From: JBEKCB01 sp052139675
Lineage (GTDB): Bacteria > Planctomycetota > Brocadiia > CAIUPP01
Assembly (NCBI GenBank): GCA_052139675.1
Contig: JBKQWE010000025.1
Span: forward strand, 8,774 to 72,773
DNA length: 64,000 bases
Direction: 5' to 3'
Shown here: piece by piece, positions 41,509 to 48,394 of the stretch
How positions within the stretch are numbered: the stretch's first letter is position 1
Layout of the letters: every line of letters begins with the position of its first letter
Position numbers and translations under genes: made by a program
Notes under the pieces: generated by a model
Database searches by the model: none
Seen by the model: only the letters and a program-made list of their open reading frames with translations
Told to the model about the DNA's origin: nothing

Positions 41509-42406
41509 GCTTGGATGATCCTTTCAGGCGCACGCGTTCGAGTTCTTCCTTCATTTTGGCAGCGGCGCCCGCTACAGTCAAATCCCAATCCGGCGGCGTC
41601 TGCGGCCGGTCGGGCCGACGATAAGCGAAGATGATGCCGCGCGAGGAATTGACGACAGCGCCGCGGCCTTCTGCGTCGAAGCACGGCCGGCAATCCTCGG
41701 CCGTCGCGCCCTGCGCGCCGTAACCGGGGACGAGGAAGAGCGCGTGCGGCATGAGCCGGCGCAGCTTCTCGGCGGCCGCCGGGAACGTGGCGCCGACGAC
41801 CGCGCCGACGGCGCTGTAGCCGCATTCCCCGCGGCAGTCGCCGCCCCAGCGCTCGACGAGTTCGGCGACCTTCTCGTACAGCTTCGCGCCGGAGGCGTCG
41901 AGGTCCTGCAAGTCCACCGAGGACGGGTTGGAGGTCTTGACGAGGACGAAAATCCCCTTTCCATCCCGGGCGCGCTTGAGGAACGGCGCGACGCCGTCAA
42001 TGCCCAGGTACGGGTTCACCGTGACGGCGTCCGCCTGGAGCAGGTCGAGATGGCCCTGCGCGTAGGCTTCGGCGGTGGAGCCGATGTCGCCGCGCTTGAC
42101 GTCGGCGATGACCAGCAGGCCGCAGTCGCGCGCGGCGCGGACCGTGCCGGCCAGCGCGCGCACGCCTTCCCAGCCGAGCGCCTCGTAGAACGCCGATTGA
42201 GGCTTGACGGCGGCGGCGTGATCGGCGACGGCGGCGAGGACCCGGCGGTTGAATTCCATCACCGCGTCGGCCGCGTCGGAGTTCGAGCGGCGGGCTTTCT
42301 CGCGGAGATCGGACGGGAGCGAGTCGAGCTGCGGATCGAGGCCGACGACCACGCAGCTCCGCTTGCGCTCGACAGTTTCGATCAGCCGGTCGGCAAAGTT
42401 TTTCAT
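41504..42406 (-). CDS. pyrF: Orotidine 5'-phosphate decarboxylase (type 2)
   Basis: Decarboxylates OMP to UMP, the last step of pyrimidine synthesis. The 300-residue protein belongs to the longer PyrF subfamily 2: VVVGLDPQLDSLP near the start, KPQSAFYEALGWEGV, the catalytic DVKRGDIGSTAEAYA with the Asp-Lys-Asp charge network, TVNPYLGIDGVAPF, and VPGYGAQGATAEDC plus the Arg in NSSRGIIFA for phosphate binding. Length is normal. A small membrane protein gene lies upstream on the same strand. Confidence 0.94.
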   Translation of the reverse strand: MKNFADRLIETVERKRSCVVVGLDPQLDSLPSDLREKARRSNSDAADAVMEFNRRVLAAVADHAAAVKPQSAFYEALGWEGVRALAGTVRAARDCGLLVIADVKRGDIGSTAEAYAQGHLDLLQADAVTVNPYLGIDGVAPFLKRARDGKGIFVLVKTSNPSSVDLQDLDASGAKLYEKVAELVERWGGDCRGECGYSAVGAVVGATFPAAAEKLRRLMPHALFLVPGYGAQGATAEDCRPCFDAEGRGAVVNSSRGIIFAYRRPDRPQTPPDWDLTVAGAAAKMKEELERVRLKGSSKL

Positions 42407-42510
42407 GTTGGTTCGAGCCGAGGTTCCGCGGCGCGCTGCCCGCTCTCCCGCTTCTGTCGAAGCGGGACGAAGCGGGCAAGAGGCCGCTCGGGCGCCGGCC
42501 GGCCGCCGGG

Positions 42511-42747
42511 TTACTTGCCTTTTGGAGCGGACGATTTTCCGCCGCCGGTGCCGACAGCGATGACCAGGCCGGTGAAGGCGCCGACGGCGAAGAAGACGAA
42601 ATACATGATGGCGGCTTTGTCCACAACGTCCACGCCGAGCCGGGTCAGCTTGAAACGCGCCGGCTGATCGTTCGACATGCCCATCATGACCATGAACAGC
42701 ATTACGGCGACTACGACTGCGAATTTCATCAAGAGCCGGGCATTCAC
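42511..42747 (-). CDS. Small two-helix membrane protein
   Basis: A 78-residue protein I do not recognise, with two predicted membrane helices (FAVVVAVMLFMVMMGM and AAIMYFVFFAVGAFTGLVIA) separated by a polar, basic loop, and a Lys-rich cytoplasmic tail (GGKSSAPKGK). GTG 42747 has GGAGA 8 bp upstream; ATG 42729 is an alternative. It stands alone between argG and pyrF on the same strand. Confidence 0.6.
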   Translation of the reverse strand: MNARLLMKFAVVVAVMLFMVMMGMSNDQPARFKLTRLGVDVVDKAAIMYFVFFAVGAFTGLVIAVGTGGGKSSAPKGK

Positions 42748-42907
42748 GCTTCGATTCTCCTATAAAAACTTCACGGGCGACATCAGTTTACCATCGGAGC
42801 GAAGGAAACTCAAATTCCGGCGACTTTTCGCGCTTAAACGCCGAATGGGCAACCACTTACGGAGATTGCCCATTCGATTCCCGCGGACCGGCATGCGGCC
42901 GGGTTCC

Positions 42908-44197
42908 TCACTTTTTGGCTTTAGGCTTGGGCGTCCCGGCGCCGGAGCCCTGGAGGAACTTCTCCATGGCTTTGCGGCGCTTGGAGAGGATCTCGAAGGG
43001 CAGCCCGCGCACCTTGGCGGCGTTCGAGCACCAGCGCTGGTCGAAGCCGGTCGCCTTGATCGAGCGGATCTCCGGCGAGAAGAGGCTCGTCTCCGAGGCG
43101 CGATGGGTGATCACGATGTTGCCCTTGTAGAGCTTCACGCGGTAATCCGCGTTGCACACGTCCTGCGTCGCCAGGACGAACGCGTCCAGCGCGTTCTTCA
43201 GCGGCGTGTACCACATTCCGTGGTAGACCAGGAACGCCCACTTCGCGTCCACGCTCTTCTTGAACTGGATCTCGTCCTTCGTCAGGCAGTACTGCTCCAG
43301 GTCGCGGTGGAGCTTGAGCAGGACGTGCGCCGCCGGCGCCTCGTAAATCTCGCGGCTCTTCAGGTCCATGATCCCGTCCTCGAACATGTCAATCAGCCCG
43401 ACGCCCGCCGCGCCGGCGATGACGTTCAGCTCGCTGATCAACGCGTCGAGCGGCATCTTCCTGCCGTTCAGCGTCACCGGCAGGCCCGCGCGGAACTGGA
43501 GGTCCACGGTCGTCGGCCGGTCCGGCGTCTTCTCGAGCGGCACCTTCCACATCCAGATGTCGTCCGGGATTTCCTGGTTCAGGTCCACCGCGCCGGAGGC
43601 GATCGAGCGGCACCAGAGCGTCTTGTCGTCGCCGCCGGTAATCTGCTCGGTCACCGGCACGCCCCACGCCTCGCACAGCAGCTTCTCCTCCGCGCGCGTC
43701 ATGTCGAAATCGCGCACCGGCACCAGCACTTCCATCTGCGGGGCGAACATCTTGAACACGTTGTGCATGCGGTACTGGTCGTTGCCCTTGCCGGTGGAGC
43801 CTTCCATCAGCCCGTCGCAGCCGAGTTCGAGCGCCTTCTCCGCCACGATCCGCGCCACGAGCTGCCGCGTCATCGAGGTCGAGACCGGGTACCCGTTGTA
43901 ATCGCTGTTCGCGCGGATCGCCTTCGGCAGCCACACCTCGGCGAACTCCTTCCGCGCGTCAATCACGATCGGCTTCACGCCGAGCACCTTCGCCTTCGAC
44001 CGCATCTCCTCCTGTTCCTGCTCGCCCTGGCCGACGTCGATGTTGATCGGGACAATTTCCTTCACCTTGTACTTCCGCCGCAGCAGCTCGATGCTCAGCG
44101 ACGAGTCCAGCCCGCCGGAGTACGCGAGCGCGACCTTCGTCACTTTCGGCACCTGGCACGCCTCGACCTTCTTCCACACGTCTTTCCAGTCTGCCAT
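42908..44197 (-). CDS. argG: Argininosuccinate synthase
   Basis: Joins citrulline and aspartate to make argininosuccinate in arginine synthesis. The 429-residue protein has the N-type PP-loop SGGLDSS at residues 27-33, followed by the typical INIDVGQGEQEQEE and GSTGKGNDQYR blocks, and the C-terminal domain with KMPLDALISELN. It is longer than some ArgG proteins and matches the E. coli-type class with its C-terminal Lys/Pro tail. No other arginine genes are nearby. It has its own strong promoter and a leader with a GGGGCAG/CTGCC hairpin. Confidence 0.94.
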   Translation of the reverse strand: MADWKDVWKKVEACQVPKVTKVALAYSGGLDSSLSIELLRRKYKVKEIVPINIDVGQGEQEQEEMRSKAKVLGVKPIVIDARKEFAEVWLPKAIRANSDYNGYPVSTSMTRQLVARIVAEKALELGCDGLMEGSTGKGNDQYRMHNVFKMFAPQMEVLVPVRDFDMTRAEEKLLCEAWGVPVTEQITGGDDKTLWCRSIASGAVDLNQEIPDDIWMWKVPLEKTPDRPTTVDLQFRAGLPVTLNGRKMPLDALISELNVIAGAAGVGLIDMFEDGIMDLKSREIYEAPAAHVLLKLHRDLEQYCLTKDEIQFKKSVDAKWAFLVYHGMWYTPLKNALDAFVLATQDVCNADYRVKLYKGNIVITHRASETSLFSPEIRSIKATGFDQRWCSNAAKVRGLPFEILSKRRKAMEKFLQGSGAGTPKPKAKK

Positions 44198-44268
44198 GGT
44201 TGCAGTCTCCGCGCGTTAGGGGAACCCGGGAATGGGGCAGCGCTCTGCCTCCCCATGATTGGAATCGG

Positions 44269-44298
44269 AGTATATCAACGCGGCGCGGCGGCTGTCAA
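44269..44298 (-). promoter_or_regulatory. Promoter for argG
   Basis: On the minus strand, an exact TTGACA (44293-44298), an 18-bp spacer and TATACT (44269-44274), about 70 bp before the argG start. No ARG-box-like palindrome is obvious. Confidence 0.65.
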
Positions 44299-44394
44299 GA
44301 GGCATTTCGGCGACCGTCGGCGGGCGTGCGAAATCGGTCATGTGCGCTCGAAAAAGCGTCCGAAGAGACGGAGTTCCGAAACTCCGCGGACCGC

Positions 44395-45396
44395 TCAGCC
44401 GCGCCACGGCAGCATCGCGCAGAGAGCCAGCAGGTTCTCTCGCGGCGTGCCGGAGGGGATTTCGCAGCCGGCGTTGACCAGGTACGGATTGCCCACCGCC
44501 TCGTAGGTCTGCCGCATGGCCGATGCGATCTCCTCGGGAGCGCCGTAACGCACCGTCAGGGGATTGATGTTCCCGGCCAGCGCAACCTTCGCGCCGACCG
44601 CCCGGCGCGCAACCTGCATGTCCACCATGTGGTCCACGTCCAGCACGTCCGCGCCGAGGTCGGCAATGCCCGGGAGCAGATGGGTGATGTTCCCGCAGAT
44701 GTGCAGGCGCACGAGCGCGCCCATCTTCTGCACTTCCTTGACGAGGAGCCTCTCCCGCGGCTGGATCAGCCGCGCGTAGACCGAGGGCGAAACCTGGCTG
44801 GCGATGGCGTCGCCGATGCCGATGGTATCCGCGCCGGCCTCCACTTGCACCCGCGCGAACGCGACCGCCGCCTCCACGCACCGGTCCATCAGCGCGCCTG
44901 AATATCCCTCGTCGTCCATCAGGTCCGTGAGAAAATTCATCACGTTGCGCAGGTCGGCCGCCTCCGCCGCCGGACCCTCGATCCATCCGAGGATCGAGCG
45001 CCGCCCGCCGACGCGCGACTTGTACGCGCGGACGGCGTTCACGCGGTCCAGCATCCGCGCCGAGCGCAACGGATCGGGACGAGGCAGCGCGGAGAAATCC
45101 CTGCGGTCTTCCAGCGGATGACGCTCGCACCGGGGCACGCCGTCCCGCTCGAAGATGATCCGCGCGCCGAAGCCCTCCGTCTCGCGGTACGGATCGGAAA
45201 TCGCGCTGACCTGGTCCATCCCGAAAACTTCGGCGCAATGGAGGTTGGCCTCCACCAGCACGCGATAGTCCGAAGCGAAGGCCCCGTAATTCGACCCGAT
45301 GCTCTCCGCCGCAAACTGCATGAGAATGGGCACCCGCGGCACGAAGTCAACTGCTTCCCCTTTCAGCATGCACAAGTACCGATCCAAGCTCTCCAT
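44395..45396 (-). CDS. Uroporphyrinogen decarboxylase-family protein (second copy)
   Basis: A 333-residue UroD-superfamily protein related to MtaA-type methyltransferases. It has the metal-type motif LHICGNITHLLPGIADLGAD, the DTIGIGDAIASQ block and NAGCEIPSGTPRENLLAL at the C-terminus, with the Cys in the position used for zinc in MtaA. It lacks the HemE signature. It differs clearly from the copy at 26641, so it is not a recent duplicate. It is transcribed alone from a good promoter with a leader of about 140 bases. The substrate is unknown. Confidence 0.82.
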   Translation of the reverse strand: MESLDRYLCMLKGEAVDFVPRVPILMQFAAESIGSNYGAFASDYRVLVEANLHCAEVFGMDQVSAISDPYRETEGFGARIIFERDGVPRCERHPLEDRRDFSALPRPDPLRSARMLDRVNAVRAYKSRVGGRRSILGWIEGPAAEAADLRNVMNFLTDLMDDEGYSGALMDRCVEAAVAFARVQVEAGADTIGIGDAIASQVSPSVYARLIQPRERLLVKEVQKMGALVRLHICGNITHLLPGIADLGADVLDVDHMVDMQVARRAVGAKVALAGNINPLTVRYGAPEEIASAMRQTYEAVGNPYLVNAGCEIPSGTPRENLLALCAMLPWRG

Positions 45397-45544
45397 GCGC
45401 TCTTTCTTCTCCCATAAGAAATTTTCGGCACAGCGTTTGCTACGAAAATTGGATTCGTTTTTTCAAATCGTCTTTGCGCCTTATCCTCCTGCCCTTCAAT
45501 CTCTTGCGACTCCCCGTAAAGCCTTGCCGCTTACGCCAGCCCTT

Positions 45545-45573
45545 CTTATACCATAATCTTTCTTATATGTCAA
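45545..45573 (-). promoter_or_regulatory. Promoter for the second UroD-family gene
   Basis: On the minus strand, an exact TTGACA (45568-45573), a 17-bp spacer and TATAAG (45545-45550). The roughly 140-base leader contains a GTAAGC/GCTTTAC hairpin. The 373-base gap up to the MNT gene otherwise holds only A/T-rich sequence and a possible promoter for that gene (TTGCCG 45659, TAGCAT 45682). Confidence 0.65.
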
Positions 45574-45769
45574 GAGTCATTCCGCTCTCAGAGAAAAATT
45601 TCTTGCTTTTCCGGTTTTTAGGCTTTCGGCAGGCAACCGCTTGATTTCGTCCTGAAGCTTGCCGCCGCCGTGCGTTGGTGATAGCATGTAGCATGCTCTT
45701 GCCGCGCAGAATCGCCGAGCCGAAAGCCCGGCTCGAAACGGCCGTCGCTGAAATCGGTGGAAGGGAACC

Positions 45770-46081
45770 ATGACCGATCCGAGCGTCCTTCAGGAAATCG
45801 TGCGCCGCATCGTGGAGGTCGCGCGGCCGGAGCGGATCATCCTCTTCGGCTCCGCCGCGCGCGGCGAAGGCGGGCGGGACAGCGACATTGATTTGCTCAT
45901 CGTGAAGTCCAACGTCCACCGGCGCCGGCTCGCCATGGACCTGTACGAAGCCCTGGCGCACATTGGTCAAGCCGTGGACCTGATCGTCGTTACGCCGGAG
46001 GACATCGAAAGATACGGGAAGTCTCCAGCCCTCGTCCTGGAACCCGCGCTGCGCGAGGGAAAACTTCTTTATGCCTCCTGA
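45770..46081 (+). CDS. MNT-type nucleotidyltransferase (antitoxin)
   Basis: A 103-residue minimal nucleotidyltransferase. The catalytic signature is complete: FGSAARGEGGRDSDIDLL gives the Gly-Ser motif at 27-28 and Asp39/Asp41, and Asp70 in AVDLIVV is the third acidic residue. In HEPN/MNT systems this protein neutralises the HEPN toxin, in studied cases by adding AMP to it. It overlaps the HEPN gene by 11 bp, the usual arrangement. A 26-codon ORF (45693-45773) ends at its ATG and might be a leader peptide. Confidence 0.88.
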   Translation: MTDPSVLQEIVRRIVEVARPERIILFGSAARGEGGRDSDIDLLIVKSNVHRRRLAMDLYEALAHIGQAVDLIVVTPEDIERYGKSPALVLEPALREGKLLYAS

Positions 46082-46463
46082 ACGCTTCCCGGCGGATGAT
46101 CCGCGCGAGTGGTTGAGGCGCGCGAAAAGCAACCTGGCCCAGGCGCGGAGGCCCGAGGAAGCCATCTGTCTCGAGGACCTTTGCTTCCAAGCCCAGCAGG
46201 CAGCCGAAAAAGCGCTGAAAGCCCTTCTGATCGCGCGAGGCCGCCGCCCTCCATATATTCATGACCTTGCGGCGCTGTTGAGCCTCATTGAAAAATCAGG
46301 CGAAAAAATTCCTGTCGACGTCAGACGAATCGTCCGGCTCACGGACTACGCAGTCGAGACGCGGTACCCTGGCTTTTTTGAACCAGTCGCGGAGACAGAA
46401 TACCAGGAAGCAGTCGCCATTGCCTCACGATGCGTAGAGTGGGTTCAAAGCCTGATAAAATAA
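46071..46463 (+). CDS. HEPN-domain protein (toxin)
   Basis: A 130-residue HEPN protein, the toxin half of a HEPN/MNT module. The RNase motif R-x4-H is seen as Arg59 to His64 in RRPPYIHDL, after the helix CFQAQQAAEKALKALLIA typical of these proteins. The YAVETRYPGFF region is the conserved C-terminal block. HEPN toxins of this kind cleave RNA or tRNA and are silenced by the MNT partner. Co-translation with the MNT gene supports the pairing. Plasmid-addiction, stress or phage-defence roles are all possible. Confidence 0.88.
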   Translation: MPPERFPADDPREWLRRAKSNLAQARRPEEAICLEDLCFQAQQAAEKALKALLIARGRRPPYIHDLAALLSLIEKSGEKIPVDVRRIVRLTDYAVETRYPGFFEPVAETEYQEAVAIASRCVEWVQSLIK

Positions 46464-46602
46464 CGAGTCATCGTTCGCAGGTCTCCTCAACGACTTCTCT
46501 CGCAAAGCTGTCAGGAACGGCTGTGTCCCCGTCTTCGTTTGCCATCTGAAATTTCCGCGCGCCGCAGTTTCCCAATCTCCCAATCTCCGAATCTCCACCG
46601 CC

Positions 46603-46631
46603 TTGCCCTCGCGCCCATCGCCCCGTAGAAT
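46603..46631 (+). promoter_or_regulatory. Candidate promoter for the ThDP decarboxylase
   Basis: TTGCCC (46603-46608), a 17-bp spacer and TAGAAT (46626-46631), 45 bp before the ATG. The stretch just upstream (46565-46600) is an unpaired half of a CCAATCTC-type repeat. Confidence 0.5.
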
Positions 46632-46675
46632 AGCGTCGTCAGCGGAGCAGCGCGGATAACAGTCAGGAGCGCAGG

Positions 46676-48331
46676 ATGGGCAAAGCGGTCTCGATCGGGC
46701 AGTACCTGATCCGGGAGTGTCACCGCCGGGGCGCGCGGCACATGTTCGGGGTGCCGGGCGACTACGTCCTTGAGTTCGACGCGCTCGTGGAAAAAAGTCC
46801 TATCGAGTTCGTCGGCATGACGCGCGAGGACTGCGCCGGGCTCGCGGCCGATGCCTACGCGCGGCTGCGCGGACTCGGCGTGGCCTGCGTGACTTACTGC
46901 GTCGGCGGGCTCAGCCTCACCAACGCCGTCGCCGGCGCGTGGGCGGAAAAATCGCCCGTCCTCGTCATCTCCGGCGCGCCCGGCGTGGCCGAACGCGCGC
47001 GCGACCCGCTGCTCCATCACCGCGTCCGCGACTTCTCCACCCAGCGCGATATCTTCAGCCACATCACCGTCGCCGTCGCCTCGCTCGAGGACCCGGCGAC
47101 GGCGTACCAGGAGGTGGACCGCGTCCTGCACGCCATCGAGCGCTACAAGCGGCCGGGCTTCATCGAGCTCCCGCGCGACCGCGTCCACGTCGCGCGCGCG
47201 CACCGCCGGCGCCTGCCGACGCTCGAGGAGATGACCGACGCGAACGCGCTCTCGGAGTGCATCGCCGAGGCCGTCGGAATGATCAACTCCGCGAAGCGCC
47301 CCGTGATCCTCGCCGACGCGGAAGTCCACCGCTTCGGCCTCCAGTCCGCGCTGCTGGAGCTGGCCGCGAAGACGCGCATCCCCGTCGCCGCGACGCTCCT
47401 GGGCAAGAGCGTCATCTCCGAGCGCCACCCGCTCTACCTGGGCATCTACGAAGGCGCGATGGGCCGCGACGAGGTCCGGCGATACGTCGAATCCGCCGAC
47501 TGCCTCATCATGCTCGGCTGCTTCATGAGCGACATCAACCTCGGAATCTTCACCGCCCGCCTCGACCCGGACCGCGCCATCTACGCCACCTCCGAGAAGC
47601 TCATGGTCCGCCGCCACCGCTACGAGAACGTCCCGTTCCGCAGCTTCTTCAAGGCGCTGCTCAAGGCGCCGCTGCGCCGCCGCGCCGCGCCGAAATTGCC
47701 GGCGCACCCGCCGGCCTGGGGAAAAGCGCCGGCCCCGGATTCGCGCGTGACCGTGCGCGCGCTCTTCCAGGCGGTCAACGAATTCCTGGCTGACGACATG
47801 GTGGTGATCTCCGACATCGGCGACGCGCTCTTCGCCGCGGGCGACCTCACCATCCACCGGCGGACGGAGTTCCTCAGCCCGGCATATTACGCCTCGATGG
47901 GCTTCGCGGTGCCCGCCTCGATCGGCGCGCAACTGGCGAACCGGAGCCTGCGCCCGCTCGTCCTCGTCGGCGACGGCGCGTTCCTCATGACCGGGATGGA
48001 GCTGGCGACCTCCGCGCGGCGCGGCCTCAACCCGATCGTCATCGTCCTCAACAACCACGGCTACGGCACCGAGCGGCTCATCAAGGACGGCCCGTTCAAC
48101 GATATCGCCGAGTGGGAGTATTGCCGGCTGCCGGCGCTGCTCAAGAGCGGGCAGGCGTATCACGTCCGCACCGTCGCCGAACTGCATGCCGCGCTCGACG
48201 CAGCCCTGCGGAACACGAAGAGCTACAGCCTGCTCGAAGTCGAGCTCGCCGCCGGCGACATCTCGCCCGCGCTCCAGCGCCTCGGCGCGCGCCTGGCCCA
48301 GCGCGTCGAAGGCAAGGCGAAGCAGGGCTGA
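46676..48331 (+). CDS. Thiamine diphosphate-dependent 2-keto acid decarboxylase (pyruvate/indolepyruvate decarboxylase-like)
   Basis: A 551-residue ThDP enzyme of the pyruvate/indolepyruvate decarboxylase class. The cofactor-activating Glu51 in TREDCAGLAADAYAR and the His-His pair (114-115, LLHHRVRDF) match the catalytic residues of yeast pyruvate decarboxylase, which separates it from acetolactate synthases. The ThDP-binding GDGAFLMTGMELATSARRGL ends in IVLNNHGYG. It would turn a 2-keto acid into an aldehyde and CO2. Candidate substrates are pyruvate, phenylpyruvate or indolepyruvate. It precedes the cobalamin genes by 64 bp but has no obvious link with them. Confidence 0.87.
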   Translation: MGKAVSIGQYLIRECHRRGARHMFGVPGDYVLEFDALVEKSPIEFVGMTREDCAGLAADAYARLRGLGVACVTYCVGGLSLTNAVAGAWAEKSPVLVISGAPGVAERARDPLLHHRVRDFSTQRDIFSHITVAVASLEDPATAYQEVDRVLHAIERYKRPGFIELPRDRVHVARAHRRRLPTLEEMTDANALSECIAEAVGMINSAKRPVILADAEVHRFGLQSALLELAAKTRIPVAATLLGKSVISERHPLYLGIYEGAMGRDEVRRYVESADCLIMLGCFMSDINLGIFTARLDPDRAIYATSEKLMVRRHRYENVPFRSFFKALLKAPLRRRAAPKLPAHPPAWGKAPAPDSRVTVRALFQAVNEFLADDMVVISDIGDALFAAGDLTIHRRTEFLSPAYYASMGFAVPASIGAQLANRSLRPLVLVGDGAFLMTGMELATSARRGLNPIVIVLNNHGYGTERLIKDGPFNDIAEWEYCRLPALLKSGQAYHVRTVAELHAALDAALRNTKSYSLLEVELAAGDISPALQRLGARLAQRVEGKAKQG

Positions 48332-48394
48332 TCTGCAGATGCGCGGCCGGCCACATCGGAAAAATGTCCGCGAAATGAAACGAGGCGCGCCGGG

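Noticed and set aside
48332..48394. Cobalamin riboswitch before the cob genes
   Set aside because: The 63-base gap is too short and lacks the GCCACTG-type B12 box.
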